The notes below the pieces were generated by a model that worked only from the letters and a program-made list of their open reading frames with translations, was not told the DNA's origin and searched no databases. Shown piece after piece: positions 35,907 through 49,043 of a stretch of 64,000 nucleotides of DNA. This DNA comes from Rhytidiadelphus loreus. Its lineage: Eukaryota > Streptophyta > Bryopsida > Hypnales > Hylocomiaceae. The stretch covers positions 36,458,935 to 36,522,934 of the forward strand of contig OX344764.1 of assembly GCA_947034895.1 (NCBI GenBank). The letters run 5' to 3'. The position numbers and the translations under genes are program-made. How positions within the stretch are numbered: position 1 is the first letter of the stretch; every line of letters starts with the position of its first letter.

Positions 35907-36067
35907 ATAGTCAATTTCGTTAAAATGGTGTCATTTTTTTGCCATTTTTGATACACATTTTGCCATTTTACTAGAATGTAGTGTTATTTTCTGACAAATT
36001 CAGTGCCATTTTAATGGAATGTGGTGCCATTACAATGGAATACCGCCATTTTAACGAAATTGACTAT
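35907..36067. mobile_element. 161 bp MITE, copy B, nested in a hAT target duplication
   Basis: It is in the opposite orientation to copy A and nearly identical to its reverse complement. The 4-bp duplication is CTAT (35903-35906, 36068-36071). It splits the left TACCTATG duplication of the hAT-like element at 36073-36634. Confidence 0.87.
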
Positions 36068-36072
36068 CTATG

Positions 36073-36634
36073 CTTAGGGGTGCACTTAGTCCTACTATAA
36101 CAAACCACGTGCGAACAAGTGGTTTCTAATAAACTATAATTTCAACCTAAAATTTTGAACATTATTTAATAATGACTATAGCTTTCTATTGCCAAAATTT
36201 CCAACTCAAATAAAATATGAAATGATTTCTAGAAGAGGTTGAAAATGAACTAAAATGGCATGTTTTTCAACTCAAATAATTATAGAGGACACATTTAGAT
36301 GACCATAGAGTCAATACTCAACTCAAAATGAGCTTTCAATAATGAGTTATTTTTAGGATTATTTGTTCATTTTTTAGACAATTTTTTCTTATATAATATA
36401 GGAGTGTGAAAGTTATTTTTCAGTTCTACAGTGTATCTTTTTACTTCAGAAATTTGTAACTAATTATTATTAACAAATAAAAATATCAATAATTCAAAAC
36501 ATAAACTTTTAAAGTAGAAAAGTCTATTCATATTTTTTTAATTTTGTTTTATTTAAAATTCAAAAAGTATATAGGGGGTCCAAAGTTTTGTTTGCACGTG
36601 GTTTCTAATGGACACTCTAAATGATCCCCCCGAG
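36073..36634. mobile_element. hAT-like non-autonomous element, unit 2 (562 bp)
   Basis: Same family as 15559-16121. The left end reads CTTAGGGGTGCACTTAG and the right end TAAATGATCCCCCCGAG. The right 8-bp flank TACCTATG is 36635-36642. The left copy is split by the MITE into TACCTAT (35900-35906) and a final CTATG (36068-36072). Unit 1 has one uninterrupted TACCTATGGCATTG near 18133. Confidence 0.83.
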
Positions 36635-36799
36635 TACCTATGGCATTGAATGAGGATGAAGTGAATTTATTTCAAATTCTTTTTTCTTTTCTTGGTCATT
36701 GTCATTCAATGAAGGCACCTTCTACTACCGATAGATATTAAATAATCTAAAATTGTCTACAAGTGCAAGTATAGTTGCACTGCCATTCATAGTTGTTGT

Positions 36800-37640
36800 T
36801 GCATAGCTACAACAATTTGATGAGCGTTTTGGGTGGGTTAAACCCCATCAATATATGTATGACAATGTCGTAGAAAATGATATTTGGCATAGCTTCCATG
36901 ACCTTGTCCATGACATGCTCGATAAAAAATATTTTGACACTTTTTGGATGTCATTTTTGGCGTTTGAGAAACTAACACTAAAATTGACCCTATTTTTACA
37001 ATCTCAAGTGCCTTATTTTGTTTGGCCCTACATACTAATTCGCAAACATTCAAGAAAAATTGGCAATTTATTGGTTGGCTTGTGGTCATTCATGTGAAAA
37101 GATGAATGACTTGTATGAATGTGGAGCATCTACAATTCGTAAATAGTACACAGACATAGCTTGTAGTATCCTAAGTAGTCGAGACCAAGGTATTTTTACC
37201 ACACACATTCATACAACAACTAGACAAACTACATGACATTATGGAGAGGTTTAGGAATTCCATAGAGCTACCTAACATTTGTAGAGCCATAGACAGGATC
37301 CACATTCCTCTTGCAAAGTGCCCTAGCAATCACCTCACACCTATAGCTACAAACTTCTTCAATAAGAAGTTCCGCAGTGTTGTGTTTCAAGGGATTTGCA
37401 ATATGGATAGGGTTTTTTGAAATATTTGTGCAATGTAGTTTGGTAGGGTCTACGATGCAAAGCAATTTCAACGGTCTTTTTTGTATCATGATTTGCATCA
37501 TTTGAAGGCAAATTATATAAGATCCTACCATTTTGGTTAGAGGTGAACAAATGAAGTTATACTTGATTGGAGATTCATCTTATCTAAGCCGTGTTTACTT
37601 GTTGAAGAATTACAAGCCATCAAACCCAATATTACTAGGT
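36800..37640 (+). pseudogene. PIF/Harbinger transposase remnant, unit 2
   Basis: This copy aligns with 18300-19130. The PNICRAID run is at about 37272-37300 with an added frameshift: a base loss near 37370 where unit 1 reads AAGATGAAGTTCC. YLSRVYLLKNYKPSN recurs near 37583-37625. It is decayed as in unit 1, which suggests inactivation before the units multiplied. Confidence 0.65.
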
Positions 37641-38689
37641 CCTATATATTTATAAAGTTGCCATATTTTTCTATTTTTTTTCCATATATTAACAATTCTT
37701 TGCAATTGTACAATTTTTTTTCTATTATTGAGTACATACGATTTTTAGCTCTTATAGTTTCTATCTTTACCTTTCTTTTACATATCAAAAATTCATTAGT
37801 GAAATTTGTTAGTATACAATATTTGAGTCCAATAATTTATGCAATTGAACCTTTGACGCTTTGAGGTATTCCTTGTATACCTACCATCTAGTACTTCTAT
37901 TGCTATGACTAGAAAAATTTGAACATATTTTTTTTGGCATATTGAACTCAATCCTTAAGTGCCTAAGCCTTTTCAAGTGTGTTTTCTCTATAAAATAAAT
38001 GCAATTAATGTCACTTTCACATGTAGATGAATTAAAAACTTTCTTGATTTTCTACAAGTTGGTCCTTCAATTGATTGTTGGATATTTAGTATCATAAATT
38101 TTACTTTTGGACACCTACTAAAATGAAGATTATAATTCCTAGAAGGTAATTTGCTTTTTAATCGATCTTCAAGGAATAGTTTTAGAATTATTCAGCAACC
38201 ATTGAGGTCACATAAACAAATCCTAAATCTCCTAAGCCCTTTATAAGGACAACGGAACATATTTTGGCATGTATTTATTTATTTTATTTTCATTATAAAA
38301 TCATATTATTTGATTTGAAGATAAAATAAACCATACAATTTTTTTAAACATAATCATTATCATAATTTATATTAGAGTACATAAAATCTAGCTATTTTTA
38401 ATATTTTATAGATAGTACAGAGTATGTTTTATTTTAATGGTGTGTTTAAATCTTTTACAAATAGTATGTTTTATTCTAATGATGTGATTTCATTAGAGGA
38501 TTTTTCAGGCCATTGAGACACCTCGACTTCCCGGATGTTCTTAAACTGTGGGAACATCGCAGAAGTAGCAGTCCGATGTGGCTCAGAGACTATCACATAA
38601 GACTGGATTAATTAATTAATTTTTAAATATATTTTTAAATGTTTTTTAAAATGTTTTTAAGAATATTAATATTTTTTTAATATATATAT

Positions 38690-40340
38690 ATTTTTTTTAT
38701 TTTTTATTTTTTATTTTTATTTTTTTATTTTTTATTTTTTTTTTATTTTTTATTTTTTATTTTTTTTAGACTTCAATTCAAGGATTAACTCCTAGCAATT
38801 CACACACTAGTCTAACGCTATAAGAGATATATGTTTTTCTGGAAGAATAAACAATTATAGTTTATTATACAGTCATTAAACATAAATATAGATTCTCTGT
38901 AACAGAAATCTCCTTCATTATGAATTAGCTACCAAAACTCTGGACACAAATTTATAAATGAAACATTTACTTACAGATGCTTCACCTTCTCACTAATTGA
39001 AGTTGTAAGCACCAGTGACTGATAAACCGCCCATAGCTCTGAATAAAGGACACTTACTACACATGCCAGTTATCTTCTAAAGATAATCCAGAAACTTTTT
39101 CAAAATAAGAAATATTTGACGGTTTTGGGGGGCAGTGCCTTAACTCGCAATGATTAAAGCTAATTTCTCTGACTTACCAGTAAGCTCAAGACTTGATTAC
39201 GGTGGCCCTCCCGCTTCCTATCAAGCTGTTGTTTTATCAAGAAACTTTGAGCCAGCTCGTTTTTACAACCAGCCTGGTATACAAGCTTCAGTAGTACAAG
39301 CTGTTTTCTTACTCAGAGGGCGCGGTGGATCGATCAAACTGTGGATCTGTCAAAAATGGTTCTCGAATCTCAAAATAGCGGCCAACAGGTGTTACTAGTT
39401 TTCGATACAGCTTTGTTACCAACTCTTTTGTGATCAAATTTTGTTGGTTCTTTTTTAGGATGGATTGAATACTTTCTCTGGTGAAATAACGATAACAAGT
39501 TGTGGTAATTTGCAGACACCTCGTGTACGTCTCGTGGCATACTAATTGTTTGCTGTTGGATATGGGCACAGGTGAGGATTACCACCTCCTGGGAATTTTT
39601 TTCAAGAAATTTTCAAAAAAAGTTTTTTCATGCTATGGCTGTGGAGTAGAATGCAAATGTGGATCCCCAATAGAACACGCTCGAATTCTCTTCTTGGAGT
39701 TCCAATTCGGTATGCATTTTTTGTCGTTTTTACTTTGAGTTTTCAAACATGTACTGCTTGCCTGTCTTTGTGCCCGATTCTGCTTCCTTTAAGCCTCCGG
39801 GCCAGACTATGTTCCACAATATGAGCTTTCGATACTGATTCCTTCCCGGCCGCTCAGCTCTCACAGCTGGGTACGATTTTAGGATTTGCTGCACCAGCCA
39901 TACTCTGGCTGTATAAATCTCTCAAAATTCTGGATGATGCTCTTTTCTCACAATCTTTCATAGTTTTAACCATGTTTTTTTAAAACTTAGACGTGAGTCA
40001 TGAGTTACTAAAACTGAATAATGGTCAAAATTCATATATTGTCCATTTTCTAAAAACTCCCTTGAGAATGTTTAAAGTTAGGAGGTCAGATCCTAGCTTT
40101 TGCATAAATTACAGATGTCCATTATATTTACCATCTGCTGATGAGTACCTATAGGTTTGGCTCTACGTATATACTATTGAGGACTTTTATGAAATAACAT
40201 ATTTTGATCCCTCTTCTACATTATATGAAGTATCTATTTCAAAATGGAAATAAAATCTACCCTAAGTCTATCTGGGAAGTTTCAAAAAAGCATTTTTTTT
40301 TCTAAAATTAAAATTTTAAAATTTTTTAAAATTAATTTTT
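38690..40340. mobile_element. Insertion of about 1.65 kb only in unit 2, edged by T-rich tract
   Basis: Units 1 (about 20160-20190) and 2 align on both sides of this block, which has no counterpart in unit 1. The left edge is a (TTTTTA)n-like tract (38691-38767), which on the minus strand would read as an A-rich tail. The interior is less AT-rich than its surroundings and has short exon-like pieces (39150-39398 plus strand; 39309-39569 minus strand) and a TTTGCAG acceptor-like site at 39518. I recognise no protein. It may be a retroposed or captured gene fragment. Confidence 0.5.
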
Positions 40341-40710
40341 TTTTTTTATTAAATAATCTGACTGTTTGGCCATGGTTCACAGCATGGGGAACTATGGCCA
40401 AATGGTCTCTCTGAAGCTTCATTTCTCCCCTAATGTAACTGAATTACTTAAAGCTTATGCTATTTTTGATTCACTGCTATGTGTAATTTTCAGTGTTTGG
40501 TGGGCAACCCGGGTAGAAAAAAAATTCTTTGAAAATCACTTTTTTTTTTTTAATTTGAAATTGATTCTCTAGATTTTTATATATGTGGTAAGCTTCGAAT
40601 CATTCCATTTTGATTAATGAGATGAAAGTTATGAGGAATTTTAGTTTGGATTAGTTTGTGGGTAGTTATAGATCTCTATTTTAAAATAAACTTGGAAGTC
40701 CTTTATTTAA

Positions 40711-41636
40711 CCCCTAAAGGACCAAGGCCATTCTTCTGTCAAAAACTACTCAAAACTGCCATTTCTTCTGCATTCATCCAAAAAAACGAAAAAAAACATT
40801 TTTTCTAGAATCTAACCTTAGGATCCTGTACTTTACTCGTCAAGGATTATCTGGTAAAATTTTTATGGAGTTTGACTGTACAAATTGGAAGATATTAGCA
40901 TTTGAAGTTGAAAAAAGAAAGTTTTTTTGAACACTGGCCTGCAATTTCAGATGACTTTGATTGCCATTTGTGAATTTTTTTTTGCACCATGGACCTTGAA
41001 TTTAAATTTTTTTGTGTTGAAAAATTGAGTTGAAAGTCCAGCAAAAAGAAATTCAAAAAAACCACGCTTGATTTTCATTCTTAAAAAAATTGTTAAGTAG
41101 AAGTAGGTCCAAGATTGAAAGAAAAACTAAATCGTTAATAGCTATAAGATGGGGTTGAAACACAATAATCTCAACAGTGAGATTGTTCTTGCTAGAAAAA
41201 TTAACCTTTTCAAACAATTTTTTTTGAAAAATTGTTAAAATTGCATTCAAAATTGAATCCTATAAGTTATTTTTTCAAGATGATGCTTAAATTGCCCAAA
41301 AAACAAGATTGTTCATAACTTTCACATTATTAATCCAAATGGAATGAATCAAAGCTTTACATGTAGAAAAAATATTATTTTTAAGAAGAAAAAAATTAAA
41401 AAATTAATTTCAAATTTTTGTAGATTTCTTTTTCTGCTTGATGACGTGAAAATTATGTTTAAGATGCCATAACTTTTGCTCCCGGGCACCAATTGAAATA
41501 AAATTTATACTCCCACGAAGTTAATTAGATTTCCTATCTTATAAGAAGGTTTCAGAAAGTTTCACTAAAAATTGAGATCATAGGAACTTGCCCAAAATTA
41601 ATTTTGTTTCCAAAGGGGACATTGGTCCTTTAGGGG
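40711..41636. mobile_element. CCCCTAAAGG-family element, unit 2 only (926 bp)
   Basis: It begins CCCCTAAAGGACCAAGGCC and ends GACATTGGTCCTTTAGGGG. It is flanked by TTAA (40707-40710, 41637-41640). Unit 1 has the empty site TTATTTAACTCAGTTTC at about 20535. There is no open frame of note. TTAA flanks with CCC ends recall piggyBac-like elements. Confidence 0.83.
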
Positions 41637-41640
41637 TTAA

Positions 41641-43069
41641 CTCAATTTCAAATATTTTTGGAAAAACAAACAAACATTAGGTGTATATTGTTTATTACAA
41701 CATTACAACCATTGGGATTGGCATTTTTCAATTCTATAAATAAATTGTTAACAATTTAGTATTTTTTATTATTATGTTCTTCTTTCTACTTACTATTTTT
41801 TTTCCTATATGTTGTACAATTTCAAATGATCTAAAATTTTCCAAGCATGTAGCCAACTTGACTTGAGGAATGAATCCAAAGAGTAACAACCATTTCGGAC
41901 ATTTTTCATACAAATGTGACCTTATGAAGTGCAGTTGCCCGTATTTTCACAAGGCCCAAAAAATAATTTTGGTTACTTCAAACATTTATATCTTGCATTC
42001 TACACAGAGGAAAATTCTGAAATTTTTTCCACATCTTTTCAAACTATTTTTCTACAACATCCTACAGTTCCATGTGTCCAAAAATGTTTATCATCTGAAA
42101 TTTGGTGCTTGTAAATGTAAGGGTAGTTTTGGAGCAATTTTGGTGAAAACATACTTAGTCTTTGACATTTAGGGGTTAAAGCTCCTCTTTGGATACACAT
42201 TGTGCAAAATTGTCAAAGAAAAAAAGAAAAATTCCGTCTGTAGTGGGCTGCCCAAAATCGCTATGTTGCCAAAAAACATTGTTTGGACGTTTAGGGGTTA
42301 ATTGATTCAAAATTTATTTATGAAGTTAATTAGTTTTTTTAATCTTATTTTATATTGATAGGAAAAATGGTAGAGCGGTCAACTGCACACATTTAAAGTT
42401 TAATTTTTTTTATGTAGGCTTATTTTATTTTGATGTTAACGGGGTTTCAATTCTTTCTTTCTCCATATTAATTTTGATGCACCTAATGGAAAATAATTGC
42501 AAAATGTTTTTTTTTGTTATAATATATTTTAATTTATAATCTATTCTATTTCTAGTGATGTTTCCAAAGATTATGGTTGAATAGAATGTGATAAAATAAT
42601 TTGGGAAAAAAAAATTAGAAGCTATAAGAATTTCATAAGCATTGACAAATGTATGTTTCAAACAAATAATGAATCATTGGTAACATATATATATGAAAAA
42701 GAAAAAATGAAGAATAGAAATTTTTTATTTATTTTTAATTGCATATTTAAAAATACAAACAATTTTTTCCGTCTAGTACATGATCCTTTCCGGCCGGCTT
42801 AGTTACTACAAATGACATTAACAAATAAAGCCACTACACAATCCTAAGAAGTTTACATTGCTAACTGAACATCCAATTCAAACTTCTTGTTGTTTCTTTG
42901 AACCTAAATTGCAATCTCCATCTACACCTGTTCAATATGAGCAAACCGTTTGGTGAAACAATCCAATACACTCAAAATATTGTTGTTGAACTTTCCATGT
43001 TTACAACTATTCCATCACCTCCATGAACTCCTGGTAAATTATGGGCATGCATTCTATCGTCGTTGACCT
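41641..43069. other. AT-rich transposon mosaic, unit 2
   Basis: It aligns with 20545-22269 of unit 1, minus the 21700-21990 insertion. It contains the element end at 42297 (TTTAGGGG then TTAA). No gene is supported. Confidence 0.5.
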
Positions 43070-43900
43070 AAGCTTCCTCTGAAGTAGTTTTAGTGCTAAT
43101 AACAGGTGCTCCTTGGTCAGTTGCAATTTTGCATTGGGAATGCCATTTGCCTTTGTTGTCTCATTTAGCAAAGTGTCCAGGGCATTGTACCATGTCCACC
43201 TTGCAAGGCCGGGTTGTCCCTAGAAACATTATAGACTTTCTTGTGGCCAAAATATTGTTGTTACATCTTACCCCACTTGTCTTTGAGATGCACTCCTTAA
43301 TAACTTGCTTCCAATGGAAAATGTTCAACCAAGTGATCACATACTGGAGCCTAGTCTTTGGCTTGGAAAAATTGCCACTTCAATTCCACAATGTGCTGAT
43401 GCAACATATCTAATAAGTATTGCATTTTGGCATTTGCCCACTCACAATGTGTAGAAACTAAAGTAGTCATGGGTAGTTTTGAAGGTGGAATCATGGATCG
43501 GAGCTAGTGGTTGGAGGCACCTTTGTTGGAGTAGCAATGGTTTCCTAACACTAGAAGAAACCCACGTTTTAGGTGATGTTTTGTAATTTTTTAAAACAGA
43601 TTTTAGGTGACGTCCATTGCAACAAGACCATGTTTTTATGTCAACAATACGTCCAACATAACATCAATGTTGACATAAAAAATGGTCTTGTTGCAATGGA
43701 CATCACCTAAAATCCGTTTAAAAAGATTACAAAACATCACCTAAAACATGGGTTTCTTATAGTGTAAAAACCATCCCCCTCAAACTCTTCCTCTAACAAA
43801 CTATCCACATCATCATCACTCTCAAATATCATGCTTGCTAATATACATGGGTGGGCTATCCAAATCCTCAAAAGAAAATGCAACAAAGAATTCCAAACTA
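43070..43900 (-). pseudogene. Harbinger-associated Myb/SANT-like remnant, unit 2
   Basis: This is the copy of 22270-22900, with the same LLDML-type block lost to a stop near 43410 (minus strand) and further indels. It is split by the CACTA fold-back element at 43549-43764. Confidence 0.45.
43549..43764. mobile_element. CACTA-type fold-back MITE, unit 2 only (216 bp)
   Basis: It starts CACTAGAAGAAACCCACG and ends ATGGGTTTCTTATAGTG, with the two halves nearly complementary over most of the length (a long hairpin). The 3-bp duplication is TAA (43546-43548, 43765-43767). Units 1 (22752) and 3 (58257) lack it. CACTA ends with a 3-bp duplication define the En/Spm (CACTA) superfamily. Confidence 0.9.
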
Positions 43901-46900
43901 ACACAAAACTTCACTCAAGAGTTGTCTCTAAACTATAAGAGCACTATAGGAGCCCCTTATGCAATCCTTGGAGTGTAGAAGTGCACCTTGGAGTCCTTGG
44001 ATTGGTTCATGGAGTCATTCTTTTGTAGCAGATAGTGGATTTAGCATGGGGAGGATGGGGGGAACTTCAATGGCGAACAATGCGTCAATTCTTACGGCAG
44101 GGAGTAGCTCCTTGTTTTTTAAAGCTTTGAGAAAAGTCACCCAGAGTAGCTCCTAGAACTGACTGCTTCAACCAATGAAGTGGCTTTGGATGGTTCTAAA
44201 TTTGTATGTGCAAGAGACTTATATAGCATTCACTACCATATAGATTTTAAAAATTTATTGACTTTGAAGTTCTAATCTCATTGATTAGTAGATTTTAAAA
44301 TTTCACATCTGGCATCTTCTTTAGATTTCAAAAGGTCAAATATTGGTATTTAATAGATTTTACTTGTTTCGAAAACATTATAATTTCTTGGATTTTAATA
44401 TTTCTATAGACTATAGAAACCTATACATTTTAGAAATCTTAGAATTCTATTATCAAAATTCATTACATAAGAATACAACAACTCATAGGTTTTATATGTC
44501 TAATGTAATGGAACTCATGATAGTTGATATGGCACAATTGATATACAACAATTTGAAAAACCACAATCATTGTACAAATGTAGTCGTTTCCTGGTTTAAT
44601 TAAGCTTTTGTACAACTATAGTTGCAATTGTCATTAGAAGATTTTTCAAGCATCTACCATCTGAAAGACCGTAAGTTCCTTAGAATTCTTAACTTGGACT
44701 CTAGGAATTTGGTTATAGTAGCAATCTTATGCAATCTAACATGGCCAAGAGACTATGACGTCAGATAATATTAATTGATTAATTTTAAAATATTATTTTC
44801 AAAAATCCAAAAATTCATTTAAAAAATTCATTTATTAATTTTATAATACTCTCCTAGCACCGTAGTGGTTCCTAGACGTGGAAAGAGCCCCAAAACAATC
44901 TTTCAGAGATCCCAAATCTCCCCTAATATTTTTAGTTAGATTTAAGTTTTTTGCAATTGCAAATCAACAAGGTGGATTCCTTGGAGTGTATACTTGTCTA
45001 CATCAACAACTGTAATGAATATGGGATGGAGAATAGGGTGATTGCTAATAACACATGTCCTGTTTTCCATCACATCTTCTATGTTCATTTGTTTTTTAGC
45101 CATAGCTTTTACATTTTCGCTCCAAATGACTCAATATTAATAGGTAAGGTATTCATGACTATTACACACCTTATTCGATAATTTTTTCTCAACTTTCAAA
45201 AATGTTATAGTGTCCAAAAATATCCCCCAATTTTATGTCTCACTTGCTAATTTTGGATTTTTTTAGAACCACTTAGTTAGTTAGTTCTTTGAAAAACAAA
45301 TTTGGAGCTGAAATTTAGAAGAGACGGTCTCCTAATAGACTTGTAGCTACTATTCAAAAGACTTCTAGAAATACTTAATTCTATGTGGTGTGGAAATCTA
45401 ACAAATGAGCTTCTTTTAGCTTGCATTTTGAAACATGCAAAATATTATCTTGTTGGTTCTTTTGGTGAGTGACCATGTCCATAGAGTTGTTACAAATGAA
45501 CAATTTTTATTTGATTTATCTAATTTTTTTCCTATTTTTAACTAATTAAAACATCAAAGTATCTACCTTCTTGAGATTTGGCATGTTTCTAGTTCTTTTA
45601 CTTAGAAAATTTTTCTATGATTTTCCTTTGGTGGTTAACTTCCTCTAAAAGGTGCATATATTTTTTTTAAATTGTTTTTCTAACTTTAAAGGACTCTTGA
45701 AAAAATCATGAGTATTATTAGAAAATACAACAAATAGTATAGGTATTTTCTAGCAATGACCCTATCACTCACGTTTATTCTAAATTTGTTACACTTCCAT
45801 AAGTTTACACCTCACTCTATCATAGTGAACATTTTCAAAGTCCCCTATAGGCATTGTAATGGAAATCTCCTACGACAATTTAGTTTTTTATTTCTTTTTT
45901 TTACACACAAGGAATGTGGTCGTCACAGAGAAATATGAGACACGGAATTCTATTGAAGGGTGGATTTGTGCATTTTTCAGTGCTATTTGAAGATGTCTCC
46001 AACTCCAAATCAACTCACTTTATGAAATTTAGAATTCTAGAATTTACAACAAAAGAATTGGCAAGAGCTAGCAAGGACAAACTACAGAATCTCCATAATA
46101 GTCATAGGAAATATCAAACAAAGTCCATTGTGTATGACTACTTTGCAACTAAAACAATGTACATGTAAGATTTAGTGCTAATAATAAGAGCTACAATTGC
46201 AAGATAGGTGTAAAACACTTAATTAGTTATTCTTTAATTTGTTGAAGCAAACACTTTTATCTTCTAGTTCTTATAGCCAATTAAATACATGTAACACCCC
46301 GAGCTAAAGGAACATTGTTCCTTGGGTGACAATTGAAAGTTTGGACAAGTATGTAAGATATTATTTTTTGGCATGATTTTTTTAACATTCTTTTAGGATA
46401 GTCTTGAGAACACATTAGCTTTATATATATAAATGTGATTTTAGTTCAAAGGATGATTGGAAGCAAAAAATGGATGAAAGTGTGAAATACTAGCACTATT
46501 ATGCGTACATGTTGCATGTCAAACACAAAATGGAGCATAGCTTCTAGGGATCCTTCTTATTGTATTTAAATTTTTTATTAAACGTAAACTATATATATAA
46601 CTTGAGTCAATCAATATTATTGTGTATTTTCTACAAAAAGCGTATTGTTTATTATCCAATTTCTCTAGTTTGTCACACTTTGGATTTTGAGCTTTTTAGT
46701 ATTATAATGAATCCAAATGATGATTTTGACTTCAAAATTTTGACACCAAAGGAGTTCTAAAATTTTTTATTTATTGTCTTCCACATAAATGCAAATGTTA
46801 GATGAAATTTGAAGGGTCAAGAAGACCATGAGTTATCATACAGTGGGAACGAGCAAATTTGACTACTACAACAACACGGTAGTAGTCCTATGTAGCCAAG

Positions 46901-47976
46901 AGATTGCCACGTAATTTCTCAAAAAAATATATTACGATTATTTTTAGCTTGAGTCAATGAACTTTCATTTATATATTTTGTACATAACTTTTGGAGTAAA
47001 TTCTTTTAAGTCCCAATAGTTGGAAATATATTATTTCCAAAAATCTCTAACTATCCATATTTTAATTTAAAATATTTATTTTCGAAAAAATTGGTAGAAA
47101 GATCTCAAAAAATAAAACTTTTTTAGAAATTTATTCTTCATAGAATACGAGGATGTTGACATTATTTTTATTTTTTTATTTAATTTGGATTATTGATGTG
47201 AAATTTATGATGAATTTTGATTTTTGGAAAATTTCAGCATGTAATTTTAAATGTCTTGTATATAATATCTTTTATAATCAATTTTCAAAACATTTTAATA
47301 CAAAAACTTACTCCACATAGTTAAGATTCTTCACTAGAGCAATGTTCTTGTTAAAATTGACATGCTTTGATTTCATCTTTTTTTAGTGTTATGAACAATT
47401 ATTAATAAGGTATTTTTTTCATGTTGTACCTACTTTTATGTAACATTATTTTAAAGAATGCAAATTAGGTTTCAATTTTGGAATTTTTCCTTCTAAATTC
47501 TAGTCTCAAACCTTCTATACCATAAATTTCTTTACCTCAAAACATTAGTGCAAAATAACAAGTTAAGAGGATAATAACTCATTTACTTTAGTGTAGAAAG
47601 GAAACAAAAAATGTTTTTTTCACTTTAAATGACAACATTTTGAAATTGATATAGTCAAAGCATTTGAAATTTCTTCCCATGCAACATCCTCTTTTTGCAA
47701 GTTCTTGTATTTAAAAATCTTATAATCAAGTACAAGACAATGTCTCCCCCTCACAATTTCTTTAGTTGAAAGTTGAAAGTAATGAGGTACAACTTTCTAA
47801 AACTTTTCTTTCATGTTTTCATATATGTAGAACATAAGATTTTATGATTCAATATTCAAAAATTTAGTTTTTTATTTTCTTGACTCAATGTGATAGATTT
47901 ATAGAAATGGCAATTATGAGTGTTTTTCACAAAAAAGAGGCCTTAATTCTTTAGGGACTATGGTTTCAAACTACAT
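43901..47976. other. AT-rich unit body, unit 2, no gene seen
   Basis: It aligns with 22901-27477 of unit 1 but lacks the 246 bp MITE variant. Open frames up to about 85 codons (for example 45914-46168) match no family known to me. Confidence 0.5.
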
Positions 47977-47980
47977 ATAA

Positions 47981-48916
47981 CCTCTAAAGGACCATTGTCC
48001 CTTAGAGGGACAAATGGAATTTCAAGCACGTACCTACAAGTTGAAATTTTGCCCTGATTTTTTGAAACTTTCTTTTGAAGATAGAAAAGTTGATAAACTT
48101 CATGGGAATATAATTATTTTCAATCAGTGCTTAGGAACAAAAGTTATGTCCAAATAAGCTCAAAACAAGGGATGAGGGGCAACAAAAAATGAATTCAAAA
48201 TTCAAAAAAAAATAATTGAATTTTTTTTCCTTTATTGATTATATTATTTTCTACATGGAAAGCTTTGATTAATTCGACTTGGATTTGTTATAAGAGAGTT
48301 ATAGACAATCTTGTTTTTTGGGCAATTAGAGCATCTTCTTGAAAGACAACAACTTGAAGTATTCATTTCTGAGTGCAACTTTTGCAATTTAGAAAAAAAA
48401 TATAATTCACATGGTTTAGTTTTTTTGCTAAAAAAATATTGCCATTGGGATTTGTGCATTTAAAATTTAAAATTCCATCTAAAAGATATTAATATTTTAG
48501 ATTTTCCTTCTATTTCATACCTATTTCTATTTAACAATTTTCTTAAGAATGAAAATTAAGCTTTTTTGGATTTCTTTTTTATCCGTAGACTCTTAACTCA
48601 ATTCTTCACTATAAGGATTTAGAGCTCAAAACTGTGTAATGCAAAAAATTTAAGTTAAAAATGTTCAAAGTCAAAAAATCTAGTCCCACAATGTGCTGAA
48701 AAACTTGTATTTTTTTAAATTTAAACGCAAATATCTTGCAATCTATGTGGCCAAAAATTCAAAAAAATTTCCACACATTTTCATACTAGTTAGGTGTAAG
48801 ATCCTAAGGTTAGATGTGAAAAATAAAACAGTTTTCATTTTTTTTTACTTTTTGCTATAGAAATGGTAGTTTTGAGTGTTTTTGGCAAAAAAAAGGCCTT
48901 GGTCCTTTAATAGGGG
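47981..48916. mobile_element. CCCCTAAAGG-family element shared with unit 1 (936 bp)
   Basis: It has the same position as 27482-28397. It begins CCTCTAAAGGACCATTGTCC and ends GGTCCTTTAATAGGGG. Flanks are ATAA (47977-47980) and ATGA (48917-48920), one change. It is absent from unit 3. Confidence 0.75.
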
Positions 48917-49043
48917 ATGAAGAAGAATTCCCTATCACCACCCTAATTTGCAAACTGAGTATCTTGGAGTCAATTTGAAGAGGGGCACCTATTTTTCAGA
49001 GGTGTGCGCTTGTTTCAAGAATCAAACCCAAGTGGAATTATAA

